Shown here in pieces: positions 38,029 through 47,888 of a stretch of DNA of 64,000 nt (position 1 is its first letter; every line of letters begins with the position of its first letter). A program made the translations under genes and the position numbers. The DNA comes from Aerococcaceae bacterium DSM 111020 (lineage in GTDB: Bacteria > Bacillota > Bacilli > Lactobacillales > Aerococcaceae). Where the stretch lies: assembly GCA_015863185.1 (NCBI GenBank), contig JACBXP010000004.1:93309-157308 (forward strand), in the 5' to 3' direction. The notes beneath the pieces are model-generated. The model had not been told where the DNA came from and did not search any database. It saw nothing but the letters and a program-made list of their open reading frames with translations.

Positions 38029-38701
38029 GAGTCGTTACCTCCTCAGTATTATGTTTGATATCTTCGATTGTTCCGTGTTCTGATAAATAAATTTGTTGTT
38101 TGAATAAATTTTGTTCATCTTCATTATGACTAATCCAAAGCATGGTGATATCATTTTTCTTCACAAAATCAAAGAGATAACGCCATAACCCTTCACGCGT
38201 GCTATGATCTAATCCACTAGTTATCTCATCAAGCAGTAATATTTTCGGTGGATAGAAGAAATGACGAATTAAAGCAATTCGTTGTCTTTCACCACCCGAA
38301 AGACTATTAATATCTTTATCTAAATTGAGATAATCGAGTCCCACTCTCTCCATGAATGCTTGCGCTTGTTCTTCATCAAAGTTGTCATCTCGAATGATGG
38401 AAGGAAAGCTGAGATTATCACGAATTGTTTCTCCAAATAATTGGGGTGATTGATGGACATAACTGACTTGTTGACGGTAATCAGTGTATTCATAAGACGT
38501 TTGGTCTTGGTCTTTAAATTGAACGGTCCCTTGTGAGGGTTCGATCAGTCCGGCAATAAGCTTCAAAATGGTACTTTTTCCACTGCCAGATGGCCCGTTG
38601 ATGCTCGTATGTTGTCCCTGATCGACTGAGAATTCAATATGCTCGACAATTGTTTGGTCGTCAGGAATAAATGCTAGATCATGAACTTCTAATAGGCTCA
38701 C
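38021..38701 (-). CDS. fetA: Iron export ABC transporter ATPase FetA
   Basis: A 226-residue ABC ATPase with Walker [10 protein letters not shown], signature LSGGERQR and Walker B ILLLDEITSGLD (Ile where Pro is common). A GTG start at 38701 is proposed, with AAGGGAT upstream on the minus strand. The pairing with a UPF0014 permease identifies it as FetA. The divergent neighbour is a UPF0223 gene. Confidence 0.87.
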   Translation of the reverse strand: MSLLEVHDLAFIPDDQTIVEHIEFSVDQGQHTSINGPSGSGKSTILKLIAGLIEPSQGTVQFKDQDQTSYEYTDYRQQVSYVHQSPQLFGETIRDNLSFPSIIRDDNFDEEQAQAFMERVGLDYLNLDKDINSLSGGERQRIALIRHFFYPPKILLLDEITSGLDHSTREGLWRYLFDFVKKNDITMLWISHNEDEQNLFKQQIYLSEHGTIEDIKHNTEEVTTHA

Positions 38702-38859
38702 ATTGATCCCTTCTTTCGTTATTGATATTCTCTATCTTAACATATAAAGTAGAAAGATTCTAATTTAAGAACTGAATCTCTTTAGTGATTCTCACGATAG
38801 ATTTTTGTGATGAAAATATTGGTTTGGAAACGGTTAAGTATTTTTAATAGTGAGGACTA

Positions 38860-38868
38860 TGTTATAAT
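38860..38868 (+). promoter_or_regulatory. Extended -10 promoter of the UPF0223 gene
   Basis: TGTTATAAT gives a perfect TATAAT (38863-38868) with the extended TG element; the -35 region is poor. It lies about 60 bases before the start codon. Confidence 0.5.
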
Positions 38869-38927
38869 AAACAATGGTTTTGTGCTTGTGTGAAAATAGT
38901 TTAAATTAAAAGTGAGGCGATGATCAG

Positions 38928-39197
38928 ATGGAGAATTATTCTTTTCCTATTAATCCCGATTGGTCGACAGAAGAAATTGTTCATGTCGTGAATTTTCTTG
39001 CGGCAGTAGAACAAGCACATCAAGAAGGTATTGCTCGTAAGGAATTAGAGCCATTATATCGTCAATTTAAGACGGTGGTCACAAGTATTAGTAGCGAAAA
39101 ACAATTAGATAAAGCCTTCAAGAAACAGTCGGGCTATTCAATCTACGCTGTCACGAAACAATTAAAACAATCCACATCAGCAAAGATACAAGTATAA
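38928..39197 (+). CDS. UPF0223 family protein
   Basis: A small 89-residue conserved cytosolic protein of unknown function (B. subtilis YktA family), recognised by YSFPINPDWSTEEIVHVVNFL at the N-terminus. It is followed at 12 bases by the inositol monophosphatase gene and then typA, a neighbourhood conserved in Bacillales and Lactobacillales. Confidence 0.85.
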   Translation: MENYSFPINPDWSTEEIVHVVNFLAAVEQAHQEGIARKELEPLYRQFKTVVTSISSEKQLDKAFKKQSGYSIYAVTKQLKQSTSAKIQV

Positions 39198-39209
39198 GGA
39201 AGTGATTGT

Positions 39210-39989
39210 ATGCATACAAAAAGACAAGCCATGATTGTTGAGTGGTTAACTGATGTAGCCGACAAACTACGAGCCTCTTTCAAACAAGATATTGAAGTCG
39301 CAGAAAAAACTTCCCGACACGATCTCGTTACAGAAATGGATCGTTGGGCAGAGTCATACTTAGTCGATAAGATTCGCCAGTATTATCCAGATGATCAAAT
39401 CATTGGCGAAGAAGGGTGCGGTGACGATGTCACTTCAACGGACGGCACGATTTGGGTGATTGATCCGATTGATGGTACCTTAAATTTCGTCAAATCACAA
39501 AATTATTTTGCGATTATGGTTGGAATTTTTGAAGACGGAGAACCTATTGAAGGTTATATCTACGATGTGATGCCAGATGATTTATATGTCGGTATTGTTG
39601 GTGAAGGGGCTTATTGTAACGGCCGTCCGTTCCGTCAACCGGCGGATCATAGTTTACACGATTCACTAATGATTGGAAATGTCACCCACTTTATTGATAA
39701 TCGTATGAATATGCAAGCATTGGCTGAAGCGTCCATCGGAATTTGCAGCATCGGTTCCGCAGCCTTACAATCACTGAGCGTCTTCAAGGGGGAGGTCGCG
39801 TTATACTTCTCGATTGGCTTAGAACCTTGGGACTTGGCTGCACCTGTGGCCATCGCCACTTCCCTTGGTTTGAAAGCAACCGACCATACAGGGGCACCAC
39901 TCTCGATCTTGAAACGTCAAGCTGTCCTGATCGCGACCCCCCAAGCACATCAAGAAGCACTAACAATTATTAAGCAAACGAATCATTGA
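39210..39989 (+). CDS. suhB: Inositol monophosphatase family protein
   Basis: A Mg-dependent phosphatase of 259 residues with metal-site motifs GEE (66-68), DPIDGT (85-90) and EPWDLAAP near the C-terminus. The family includes inositol-1-phosphatase, fructose-1,6-bisphosphatase and nucleotide (pAp) phosphatases, so the real substrate is uncertain. It sits in a conserved order with UPF0223 and typA. Confidence 0.88.
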   Translation: MHTKRQAMIVEWLTDVADKLRASFKQDIEVAEKTSRHDLVTEMDRWAESYLVDKIRQYYPDDQIIGEEGCGDDVTSTDGTIWVIDPIDGTLNFVKSQNYFAIMVGIFEDGEPIEGYIYDVMPDDLYVGIVGEGAYCNGRPFRQPADHSLHDSLMIGNVTHFIDNRMNMQALAEASIGICSIGSAALQSLSVFKGEVALYFSIGLEPWDLAAPVAIATSLGLKATDHTGAPLSILKRQAVLIATPQAHQEALTIIKQTNH

Positions 39990-39999
39990 GGAGAAATGA

Positions 40000-41835
40000 A
40001 TGAATTTTAGAGAAAATATTAAAAATATCGCAATTATTGCCCATGTTGACCACGGAAAAACATCTTTAGTGAATGAATTGTTATCTCAATCAGACACTTT
40101 AGATACCCATATGGAACTTGATGACCGTGCCATGGATAATAATGACATCGAACGGGAACGTGGAATCACGATTCTAGCTAAGAATACAGCCGTGGACTAC
40201 AAAGGGACCCGTATCAATATCTTAGACACACCAGGACATGCGGACTTTGGTGGTGAAGTGGAACGAATTATGAAGATGGTTGACGGCGTTATTCTCGTGG
40301 TCGATTCGTATGAAGGAACGATGCCTCAGACACGTTTCGTACTAAAAAAAGCTCTCGAACAAGGATTGGTGCCTGTTGTTGTTATCAACAAAATTGACAA
40401 ACCAACTGCTCGTCCAGAAGCCGTTGTAGATGAAGTGTTAGAATTATTTATTGAGCTAGGAGCGGACGATGATCAAATTGAATTCCCAATTGTTTATACG
40501 TCTGCCTTAAATGGAACCTCAAGCTTATCTGATGATCCGGCAGACCAAGAAGAAACGATGGACCATGTTTTTGATTCTGTGATTGAACATATTCCCGCAC
40601 CGATTGATAACAGCGATGAGCCGTTACAATTCCAAGTGTCACTACTTGATTATAGTGATTATTTAGGACGGATAGGAATTGGCCGGGTATTCAGAGGAAC
40701 CATCAAAGTTGGCGACAGTGTGACTTTACTGAAAAACGATGGCAGCTCTAAAAATTTCCGTGTGTCTAAACTTTACGGCTTCTTTGGCTTGAATCGTGTC
40801 GAAATTGACGAAGCAAAAGCAGGTGACTTAATCGCCTTATCCGGTATGGATGATATCTTTGTCGGAGAAACAGTGGCCGATTCTAATCATCCAGAACCAA
40901 TGCCATTACTACATATTGATGAACCAACTTTACAAATGACGTTTAGAACAAATAATTCACCCTTTGCAGGACGTGAAGGGAAATTTGTTACTGCACGTCA
41001 AATAGAAGACCGTTTAGCTCGTGAGATTCATACGGACGTTTCCTTGAAGGTAGAACCGGGCGATTCGCCAGATGCCTTCATCGTTTCTGGACGGGGAGAA
41101 TTGCATTTATCGATTTTAATTGAAAATATGCGTCGTGAAGGCTTTGAATTACAAGTCTCACGTCCTCAAGTTATTGTTCGTGAAATTGATGGTGTTAAAT
41201 CAGAACCATTTGAACGTGTCCAAATTGATACACCGGACGAACATGTAGGTAGTATTATTGAAGCACTCGGTCAAAGAAAGGCTGAGATGGCGGATATGGT
41301 TTCCAATGGGAATGGCCAAACACGTTTGATTTTTTCTATTCCAGCACGTGGTTTAATCGGATTTTCAACAGAGTTTATGTCCTTAACACGAGGCTATGGC
41401 ATTATTAATCATACTTTTGATGAATACCGTCCATACATTAATCAAGCGATTGGACGTCGTCGTAATGGGACACTGGTATCCATTGATACCGGACAAGCAA
41501 CTACTTATAGTATTATGAATCTTGAAGACCGTGGAACAATCTTTGTTCAACCGGGACAAGAAGTCTATGAAGGCATGATTGTTGGGGAAAATAATCGTGA
41601 GAATGACTTAACCGTCAATATCACCAAAGCGAAAGCCCTCACGAATGTCCGTTCAGCCAACAAAGACCAGACATCTGTCATCAAGCAACCGAAAGTGATG
41701 ACTTTAGAAGAATCGATTCAATTTATGGATGACGATGAATATTGTGAAGTGACACCAGAGAGCATTCGTTTACGGAAACAAATATTAAACAAATCCGAAC
41801 GAGAAAAAGCGTCAAAAAAAGATAAAAAATCATAA
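40000..41835 (+). CDS. typA: Ribosome-associated GTPase TypA/BipA
   Basis: An EF-G-like translational GTPase of 611 residues involved in 50S assembly and stress or cold adaptation. G-domain motifs are [16 protein letters not shown] and NKIDKP; the beta-barrel domain and the BipA-specific C-terminal region ([23 protein letters not shown]) follow. The basic tail ends [11 protein letters not shown]. It starts ten bases after suhB. Confidence 0.95.
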   Translation: MNFRENIKNIAIIAHVDHGKTSLVNELLSQSDTLDTHMELDDRAMDNNDIERERGITILAKNTAVDYKGTRINILDTPGHADFGGEVERIMKMVDGVILVVDSYEGTMPQTRFVLKKALEQGLVPVVVINKIDKPTARPEAVVDEVLELFIELGADDDQIEFPIVYTSALNGTSSLSDDPADQEETMDHVFDSVIEHIPAPIDNSDEPLQFQVSLLDYSDYLGRIGIGRVFRGTIKVGDSVTLLKNDGSSKNFRVSKLYGFFGLNRVEIDEAKAGDLIALSGMDDIFVGETVADSNHPEPMPLLHIDEPTLQMTFRTNNSPFAGREGKFVTARQIEDRLAREIHTDVSLKVEPGDSPDAFIVSGRGELHLSILIENMRREGFELQVSRPQVIVREIDGVKSEPFERVQIDTPDEHVGSIIEALGQRKAEMADMVSNGNGQTRLIFSIPARGLIGFSTEFMSLTRGYGIINHTFDEYRPYINQAIGRRRNGTLVSIDTGQATTYSIMNLEDRGTIFVQPGQEVYEGMIVGENNRENDLTVNITKAKALTNVRSANKDQTSVIKQPKVMTLEESIQFMDDDEYCEVTPESIRLRKQILNKSEREKASKKDKKS

Positions 41836-41857
41836 TTCTCGAACATAAGCATTAAGT

Positions 41858-41886
41858 TTGGTAAAGGTTTTCAATGATGATATGAT
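41858..41886 (+). promoter_or_regulatory. Promoter of sodA
   Basis: TTGGTA (41858-41863), a 17-base spacer and TATGAT (41881-41886) lie 31 bases before the start codon. sodA therefore has its own promoter inside the housekeeping block. Confidence 0.65.
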
Positions 41887-41917
41887 AAGAATAGAACAAT
41901 CAAGGAGGAATTTGATT

Positions 41918-42520
41918 ATGACATTTAAATTGCCAGAATTACCATACGCTACAGACGCGCTTGAACCAGTCATTGATAAAGAAACGATGGAATTACACCA
42001 TGGTAAACACCACAATACTTATGTTACCAATTTGAATAAAGCGGTAGAAGGTACAGAGTGGGCCGACAAATCAATTGAAGAAGTTGTCGCCAATCTTGAT
42101 CAAGTCCCTGAAGATATTCGCACTGCAGTGCGCAATAATGGTGGCGGACATCTTAACCACAATTTATTCTGGGAAGAGATGCAATCTCCATCCGATAGCA
42201 ATGACATTCCAGCAGTTCTTGCTGAGAAGTTAGAAGAAGCGTTCGGATCAGTGGATGAATTCAAAGAAAAATTCGAAAGTGCAGCGACAGGTCAATTTGG
42301 TTCAGGTTGGGCTTGGTTAGTAGACAATAATGGCACATTAGAAGTCGTTGGGACACCAAACCAAGATAATCCAATCACTGATGGTAAGAAACCATTATTA
42401 GGAATTGACGTTTGGGAACATGCGTACTACTTAAATTACCGTAATGTTCGTGCTGACTATGTTAAAGCATTCTGGAAAGTCATTAATTGGGATGTTGTTA
42501 AAGAACGTCTTAATAGCTAA
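41918..42520 (+). CDS. sodA: Superoxide dismutase (Mn/Fe type)
   Basis: Cytosolic enzyme turning superoxide into oxygen and peroxide; 200 residues. Metal ligands are His27, His81, Asp164 and His168 (DVWEHAYY). GGGHLNH and the active-site pattern favour manganese, though Mn and Fe forms cannot be separated with certainty. An upstream in-frame ATG at 41858 overlaps the promoter; ATG 41918 follows AAGGAGG and gives the normal [15 protein letters not shown] start. Own promoter and strong terminator. Confidence 0.95.
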   Translation: MTFKLPELPYATDALEPVIDKETMELHHGKHHNTYVTNLNKAVEGTEWADKSIEEVVANLDQVPEDIRTAVRNNGGGHLNHNLFWEEMQSPSDSNDIPAVLAEKLEEAFGSVDEFKEKFESAATGQFGSGWAWLVDNNGTLEVVGTPNQDNPITDGKKPLLGIDVWEHAYYLNYRNVRADYVKAFWKVINWDVVKERLNS

Positions 42521-42540
42521 CCTATATCTTTAGATTTTTT

Positions 42541-42568
42541 GACCACCGTTTAGACGGTGGTCTTTTTT
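42541..42568 (+). terminator. Terminator of sodA
   Basis: A perfect stem GACCACCGT/ACGGTGGTC (42541-42549 with 42554-42562), loop TTAG, then a T run. Confidence 0.95.
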
Positions 42569-42626
42569 ATTTGACTCGATGCATGACTTTTCATGGCAAT
42601 GGCTTTATCCTTTAGTCTATTTGTTA

Positions 42627-42632
42627 TATAAT
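42627..42632 (+). promoter_or_regulatory. Candidate -10 box of ftsW
   Basis: TATAAT 35 bases before the ftsW start codon; a possible TTTATC -35 box lies at 42604 (17-base spacer). Confidence 0.4.
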
Positions 42633-42666
42633 AGCAATTAATCAAAAATTATAGAGGAGATGGCAA

Positions 42667-43932
42667 ATGAAAGAACATCATACATCATCTTCACATATCA
42701 AACGGCTTTTAAATGGTCATCGCCGACCTTTCAGCAAAGTCGAGATTAAATCTGGGCTAGATAAGCCTTTATTTTTTGTGACATGTGCATTAATTATTAT
42801 TGGCTTAATTATGGTCTTCAGTGCTACGACTTCCATCGGTCCCAATGGTGAAGTGACGGATCCTGTAGGGCACTTTACACTTCAATTGACTGCCGTTTTG
42901 TTAGGAGTGGTATTCAGTTGGGGAATATTACATCTAGAAGAATTTGTTTTTAAAGAATATGCTTTTATTTTGGCATCATTATTGGTGATGCTGATTTTAC
43001 TCTTAGCCGTGCATTTTTTTGGAGTTGAAGCAGGTGGAGCGAAGAGTTGGTTACCCATTGGTGGGGCAACAGTTCAGCCGAGTGAATTTCTGAAGATTAT
43101 ATCAATCTTAACGATTGCTCGTCTATTAAGTGATACGGACCGTATCCCTTTACTCAGTGAGATTAATTGGCGAACAGTTCCCAGAGTGAAACTTATTATC
43201 GTTGGCATTCTCCTAGCTTGTTTTATTTTGATATTAGCTCAATCCGATGTGGGAATGCTCCTGATTATCTTGACAACCTGTATATTAATGGTGTCACTGA
43301 CAAAATGGTCATTACGTGTGAATCTCTTAGGTCTTATCGGTGCTCTCGTTGCAGTGGTCTTGATGACTGGCTTGATTCGTCTGCTCTTTGGTGATGCGAA
43401 TCCTAATCGTCATTACATTCTTAATCGTTTTATTGCTTTTGTGAATCCTTATGAATTTCAAGATAGTCTTGGGTTTCAATTAGTTCAAGGATATCAAGCG
43501 ATTGCTAATGGAGGACTATTTGGTCGTGGGCTCGGTCAGTCCTTAATGAAACATGATGGTAGATTACCGGCTGCTGAAAATGACTTTATTTTAGCAATCT
43601 TAGTGGAAGAGTTTGGGATTGTTGGTGGGATTGCTGTATTGGGATTATTTTTTATTTTGATTTTCCGATTAATTCGTTGGTCCACGCATAGCCAAGATTC
43701 ATTTCGCAGTAAAGTGTTTTTAGGAATCGCGATTTTGTTTTTTGTACAAATTGTTGTCAATGTGGGCGGTATGTTAGGATTAATTCCATTATCAGGAGTC
43801 ACCTTACCCTTTATTAGTGAGGGTGGAACCAGTATGTTAATGTTTATTATGATGATGGCGATTGCTTTGCGCTTAATTATCATCGAAAAAGAATCGAGCA
43901 CCATCGTTCAGGAGAAGGAGGAATCAGCATGA
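42667..43932 (+). CDS. ftsW: FtsW/RodA-family peptidoglycan glycosyltransferase
   Basis: A SEDS membrane protein of 421 residues with about ten helices that polymerises lipid II with a partner penicillin-binding protein. Family marks are FSATTS in helix 1, GGAKSWLPIG, QPSEFLK, QGYQAIANGGLFGRG and LPFISEGGTS. The last motif is usually SYGGSS, so Glu replaces Tyr here. FtsW rather than RodA is preferred because of the neighbouring ylbG-rsmD-coaD order; sequence alone does not decide it. Confidence 0.85.
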   Translation: MKEHHTSSSHIKRLLNGHRRPFSKVEIKSGLDKPLFFVTCALIIIGLIMVFSATTSIGPNGEVTDPVGHFTLQLTAVLLGVVFSWGILHLEEFVFKEYAFILASLLVMLILLLAVHFFGVEAGGAKSWLPIGGATVQPSEFLKIISILTIARLLSDTDRIPLLSEINWRTVPRVKLIIVGILLACFILILAQSDVGMLLIILTTCILMVSLTKWSLRVNLLGLIGALVAVVLMTGLIRLLFGDANPNRHYILNRFIAFVNPYEFQDSLGFQLVQGYQAIANGGLFGRGLGQSLMKHDGRLPAAENDFILAILVEEFGIVGGIAVLGLFFILIFRLIRWSTHSQDSFRSKVFLGIAILFFVQIVVNVGGMLGLIPLSGVTLPFISEGGTSMLMFIMMMAIALRLIIIEKESSTIVQEKEESA

Positions 43933-44291
43933 CATTTGAGATGATTGACCGTCAAGAAATCGTGGTGAATTTGTACTCTACACGGAATACAAGACCATTA
44001 CAACATTACGGACATGTCCAATATGTCAGTCGGCGGATGAAATATGCGATCGTCTATATTAACAAAGAAGTTAGCGATCAGCTCATTGAGGAGATTGAAA
44101 AGATTGATTTCGTTAAATCGGTCTCCTTGTCTCCAAAAAAAGAGATTGATATGAATTTTGAACAGGTTCTGGGCGAAGATAATACGGACTTTATTCGCAG
44201 TTTAAGTGGCAATTATCATGAACGGTCGTTGGATGATATTGTGGCAAGTTTTAAATCTACAAAGTCAGATAATCCAAAGGAAGAAGGCTAA
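43929..44291 (+). CDS. ylbG: YlbG-like protein (UPF0298/DUF2129)
   Basis: A small cytosolic protein of 120 residues, recognised by REIVVNLYSTRNTRPLQHYG-type N-terminal sequence and YVSRRMKYAIVYIN. Function unknown; a conserved neighbour of rsmD. It overlaps the end of ftsW by four bases (ATGA) and precedes rsmD by one base, so the three are coupled. The last ~30 residues are an unconserved charged tail. Confidence 0.85.
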   Translation: MTFEMIDRQEIVVNLYSTRNTRPLQHYGHVQYVSRRMKYAIVYINKEVSDQLIEEIEKIDFVKSVSLSPKKEIDMNFEQVLGEDNTDFIRSLSGNYHERSLDDIVASFKSTKSDNPKEEG

Positions 44292-44292
44292 T

Positions 44293-44856
44293 ATGCGCGT
44301 TATTTCAGGTAAATATCGGAGTCGTCCCTTAAAGGCCGTTCCAGGAAAAGAAACGCGACCGACAACAGATAAGATTAAAGAAAGTCTCTTTAATATTTTG
44401 CCACCGATGACACAGCAAAAGTATTGTTTGGATTTCTATGGAGGGACGGGAGCTTTAGCAATTGAAGCTGTTTCCCGCGGCTTTGAGCATGGAGTAATCT
44501 GTGAAAAGGACCGCCAAGCACTCAAGACGATTCATGACAATCTACAAATGACAAAAGAGCCTGAATTATTTACTATTTTAAAAGGTAATAATCAAACGCA
44601 ACTCAAAAGATATCATGCGAATCACCCTGATATTCAATATGATTTAGTGTTTTTAGATCCACCTTATGCTTTGAATTACTATATGAATGATATTGAATTG
44701 TTGGAACAATTAGATGCAGTGCATCAACGAACCGTCATTGTGTGTGAGTCAGATGTGGCATTGGAACTTCCCAAACAGATCGGTTCTTTTGATTTAATAA
44801 AACACAAACACTATGGACAAACGAATCTATGGATTTATCGTCAGGAGGAATTATGA
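44293..44856 (+). CDS. rsmD: 16S rRNA (guanine(966)-N(2))-methyltransferase RsmD
   Basis: An AdoMet-dependent enzyme that methylates G966 of 16S rRNA in assembled 30S particles. It has 187 residues with RPTTDKIKESLFNIL, the cofactor loop DFYGGTGALAIEA and the catalytic DPPYAL. The frame is open upstream over ylbG, but ATG 44293 with AAGAAGG gives the normal MRVISGKYRSRPL start. Its stop overlaps coaD (ATGA). Confidence 0.92.
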   Translation: MRVISGKYRSRPLKAVPGKETRPTTDKIKESLFNILPPMTQQKYCLDFYGGTGALAIEAVSRGFEHGVICEKDRQALKTIHDNLQMTKEPELFTILKGNNQTQLKRYHANHPDIQYDLVFLDPPYALNYYMNDIELLEQLDAVHQRTVIVCESDVALELPKQIGSFDLIKHKHYGQTNLWIYRQEEL

Positions 44857-45341
44857 CAAAGAAAATTGGCTTATATGCTGGCAGTTTCGATCCTATTACC
44901 AATGGGCATTTGGATATTATTCAACGCAGTAGTCAGCTTTTTGATGAACTCATCGTGTTAATTGCGATTAATACGGCTAAGAAACATCTTTTCTCAGAGC
45001 AAGAACGTTTAACATTGGTCACCAAAGCGATGAGCGGTATTGATAATATACGTGTGGATATCTTACGGGATGGTTTAGTCGCCAATTATGCTAAGGAGCA
45101 GGGCGTCACATCGATGGTTCGAGGTGTCCGAAATACGACTGACTTTGATTATGAATTTACCATTGCTTCTGCCAATCGAACACAAAATCCAGAATTAGAA
45201 ACCGTCGTGTTATATTCTTCGGATGCGTATCGCTATTTAAGTTCGTCGATTATCAAAGAAATTGCCTATTATCACGGCGACATTTCCACGATGGTTCCAG
45301 AAAATGTCAATCAAGCGATGCAACAAAAATATCAAAAATAG
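44853..45341 (+). CDS. coaD: Phosphopantetheine adenylyltransferase CoaD
   Basis: Fourth step of CoA synthesis: 4'-phosphopantetheine plus ATP gives dephospho-CoA. The 162-residue protein has the nucleotidyltransferase motif TNGH (16-19) and the late SSSIIKEI (the ISSTxxR position). ATG 44853 has AGGAGGA and overlaps the rsmD stop; upstream in-frame codons lie inside rsmD. Confidence 0.95.
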   Translation: MTKKIGLYAGSFDPITNGHLDIIQRSSQLFDELIVLIAINTAKKHLFSEQERLTLVTKAMSGIDNIRVDILRDGLVANYAKEQGVTSMVRGVRNTTDFDYEFTIASANRTQNPELETVVLYSSDAYRYLSSSIIKEIAYYHGDISTMVPENVNQAMQQKYQK

Positions 45342-45404
45342 CGCACGACGTTAGAGATAGCCAATAGAATCAATTCATTGATAATCGCATCAATGCAATG
45401 ACTA

Positions 45405-45434
45405 AAAGACACTCATTTTGAGTGTCTTTTTTTG
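45405..45434 (+). terminator. Terminator after coaD
   Basis: Perfect stem AAAGACACTC/GAGTGTCTTT (45405-45414 with 45420-45429), loop ATTTT, then a T run. Confidence 0.9.
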
Positions 45435-45587
45435 TGTCAAAAAATATTACATGTAATTATTTATAATATGAATAAGAAAACGAATCATAATTAATTCGCC
45501 AAAAATGGAAAAACATTAATAAAAGTTGTCGTGCATCAAAAATATTTGTAATAAAATATAACAAAATATTGAATTGTGTAAAAAAAG

Positions 45588-45615
45588 TTTACAATTATTT
45601 TGAGTATGATACAAT
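45588..45615 (+). promoter_or_regulatory. Promoter of the polar amino-acid transporter operon
   Basis: TTTACA (45588-45593), a 16-base spacer and TACAAT (45610-45615) lie 42 bases before the first start codon. Confidence 0.6.
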
Positions 45616-45656
45616 GATGATATTAATTATAACATTCTAATGAAAAGAGGATAACT

Positions 45657-46391
45657 ATGATTCGATTTAAAAATGTAGACAAATATTATGGGGATTTTCA
45701 TGCATTGAAAAATATCAATCTTGATATTCATCCGGGAGAAGTCGTGACATTGTTGGGGCCATCTGGTTCTGGTAAAAGTACTCTGTTACGCTGTATAAAT
45801 GGCCTTGAAGCAATCACTGATGGAGAACTCTATGTTTTTGATCAAAATATCGCTGATAAAAATACCGATATTCGTAAAATACGAGAGCAATTAGGAATGG
45901 TTTTTCAGCATTTCGAACTCTATCCTCATTTGAGTATCATGGATAATATCACATTAGCCCCTGTAAAAGTGTTGGGGATTACAAAAGATGAAGCTGTGGC
46001 GACAGCGGAACGTTTATTAACACGTGTTGGAATGTTAGAACATAAAGATAAATATCCGCATCAAATATCCGGCGGTCAAAAACAAAGAGTGGCCATTGCC
46101 AGAGGGTTGGCAATGAAACCGAAAGCGATGCTTTTTGATGAACCCACATCTGCTTTGGATCCAGAAACAATTGGTGAAGTGTTACGTATTATGAAACAAA
46201 TTGCGTTTGAGGATAAAATGACCATGGTTGTTGTCACTCATGAGATGGGCTTTGCTAAGGAAGTTTCGGACCGTACCGTCTTTATGGTTAAAGGCGAGAT
46301 TATCGAAGATCGGTCGAGCGATGACTTTTTCGAGCATCCACAAGATGAACGTGCACGGGAATTCTTAGCTCAAGTCATCGATAAGCAATAG
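45657..46391 (+). CDS. glnQ: Polar amino-acid ABC transporter ATPase (GlnQ-type)
   Basis: A 244-residue ATPase of the polar amino acid uptake family: Walker [10 protein letters not shown], signature ISGGQKQR, Walker [13 protein letters not shown], switch His in VVTHEMG. First of four genes with a solute-binding protein and two permeases. Glutamine or glutamate is the likely substrate, but aspartate or other polar amino acids are possible. Confidence 0.9.
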   Translation: MIRFKNVDKYYGDFHALKNINLDIHPGEVVTLLGPSGSGKSTLLRCINGLEAITDGELYVFDQNIADKNTDIRKIREQLGMVFQHFELYPHLSIMDNITLAPVKVLGITKDEAVATAERLLTRVGMLEHKDKYPHQISGGQKQRVAIARGLAMKPKAMLFDEPTSALDPETIGEVLRIMKQIAFEDKMTMVVVTHEMGFAKEVSDRTVFMVKGEIIEDRSSDDFFEHPQDERAREFLAQVIDKQ

Positions 46392-46404
46392 AAGGAGTGT
46401 TATT

Positions 46405-47226
46405 ATGTTCAAGAAGATAAGACAGTTAGGCATTGCTTTTATTTTTCTCTTAACGCTTTGTGTAACAACTTCCCCCATCCAAGCAAAGACAGGCCAAGCA
46501 AATATCGCTGATCGTGTCCTTAATCAAGACGAACCGGTCTTGCGATGGGGTGTAAAAGCTGATACCAAGCTCTTTGGTTATTATAATATCGCAGAGGGCC
46601 AAATTGAAGGATTCGATATTGATATCGCCAAAGCCTTAACGGATGAAATAACGAATGGCACCGGCCGTGCAGAATTTGTCGAAGTAACTTCAAAAACACG
46701 TGTCCAATTGCTATTGAATGGAAATATTGATGCTATTATCGCTACAATGACGATTACACCTGAACGAGAAGAAGTCGTTGATTTCACAGAGAGTTATTTT
46801 GATGCGGGACAGTCTTTACTTGTTTCTCACGATTCCAGCATTAATCACCTTGATGATTTAACAGCAGAAGATACGATTATCGCTGTGAAGGGATCAACGT
46901 CAGCGCGTAATATTCGGGAATTAAAGCCTGAAGTGAATGTGGTTGAATTAGAAAATTATAGTGAAGGATTCGTAGCTTTGCAATCAGGTCAGGGAGAAGC
47001 TTTAACAACCGATAATGCGATCTTAATGGGAATGGCGTCAGACAATGATAATTATCGCCTTATTGGTGAGAATTTTACAGAAGAACCATATGGAATTGCC
47101 ATATCACCGGAACAGAACGAATTCTTAACCTTGGCGAATGAAGCATTGACAACCATCAAGGAAAATGGGGTCTATGATGCGATTTACGATAAGTGGTTTG
47201 GCGATATATTGGAGGGGGCGAATTAA
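46405..47226 (+). CDS. glnH: Polar amino-acid solute-binding protein
   Basis: A 273-residue binding protein of family 3: LRWGVKADTKLFGYYN, IEGFDIDIAKAL, TSKTRVQLLLNGNIDAIIATMTIT and the end YDAIYDKWFGD. The signal sequence ends SPIQA (residue 27), and the only Cys (19) is in LTLCVT, which is not a lipobox. Gram-positive binding proteins are usually lipoproteins, so this one may stay tethered by an uncleaved signal or be released. It sits 13 bases after the ATPase gene and overlaps the next permease (TAATG). Confidence 0.88.
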   Translation: MFKKIRQLGIAFIFLLTLCVTTSPIQAKTGQANIADRVLNQDEPVLRWGVKADTKLFGYYNIAEGQIEGFDIDIAKALTDEITNGTGRAEFVEVTSKTRVQLLLNGNIDAIIATMTITPEREEVVDFTESYFDAGQSLLVSHDSSINHLDDLTAEDTIIAVKGSTSARNIRELKPEVNVVELENYSEGFVALQSGQGEALTTDNAILMGMASDNDNYRLIGENFTEEPYGIAISPEQNEFLTLANEALTTIKENGVYDAIYDKWFGDILEGAN

Positions 47227-47879
47227 TGGAAATCATCAATCTATTTCAAACTTATTGGCCTATGTTATTAGAAGGGCTCAAGAATACATTAATTGCGAGT
47301 GCGATCGCTTTGGTGGGCAGTTTAATCATTGGGACCTTAATGGCGATAATGGAGCTCCATTCCAATCGTGTCATTGCTCGTTTGGCCACGGCTTATGTTG
47401 AATTTTTTAGAAATATTCCTTTATTAATTATTGTGATGTTCTTCTATGTCGCGGTGCCGCTTTATGGATTTCCAATTAGTGGTTTTTGGGCAGGTGTTAT
47501 CGGGTTGACAATTTATACGTCCAGTTTTATCGCTGATAATGTGCGTGCAGGAATTTTATCGATTGATAAAGGACAACGAGAAGCGGGACTTTCGCAAGGA
47601 TTGACAGAAGACGAAGTGATGCGCTATATCGTTTTACCTCAGGCCGCAAGAAAAGTTCTGCCCCCACTCGGCAATCAGACCATTAATCTCGTAAAGAACT
47701 CATCCATTCTAGCCATGGTTGCAGGACTCGATTTAATGTATTATGGGGATTTGGTAGCTTCGGAAACTTTTTTGACAATTGACACTTATGTACTGGTCGG
47801 TATTCTCTATTTATTTATCACAGTTCCACTAACAATTGGTATTCAACGTATTGAACGGCATTTGGGCGACAGATATTAG
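47226..47879 (+). CDS. glnP: Polar amino-acid ABC transporter permease 1
   Basis: A 217-residue HisM/GlnP-type permease with five helices. The coupling loop is EAGLSQGLTEDEVMRYIVLPQA, read here in its EAG...G...LPQA outline, and EFFRNIPLLI is conserved. The frame is open 11 codons upstream, but ATG 47226 overlaps the stop of the binding-protein gene and has GGAGGGG before it. It probably pairs with permease 2. Confidence 0.9.
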   Translation: MEIINLFQTYWPMLLEGLKNTLIASAIALVGSLIIGTLMAIMELHSNRVIARLATAYVEFFRNIPLLIIVMFFYVAVPLYGFPISGFWAGVIGLTIYTSSFIADNVRAGILSIDKGQREAGLSQGLTEDEVMRYIVLPQAARKVLPPLGNQTINLVKNSSILAMVAGLDLMYYGDLVASETFLTIDTYVLVGILYLFITVPLTIGIQRIERHLGDRY

Positions 47880-47888
47880 GAGGTTAAC

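Larger units (their letters stand above)
45342..45656. other. Gene-free spacer between coaD and the amino-acid transporter
   Basis: 315 bases containing one strong terminator (45405-45434) and one promoter (45588-45615), with AT-rich sequence between them and no supported reading frame. Confidence 0.6.
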
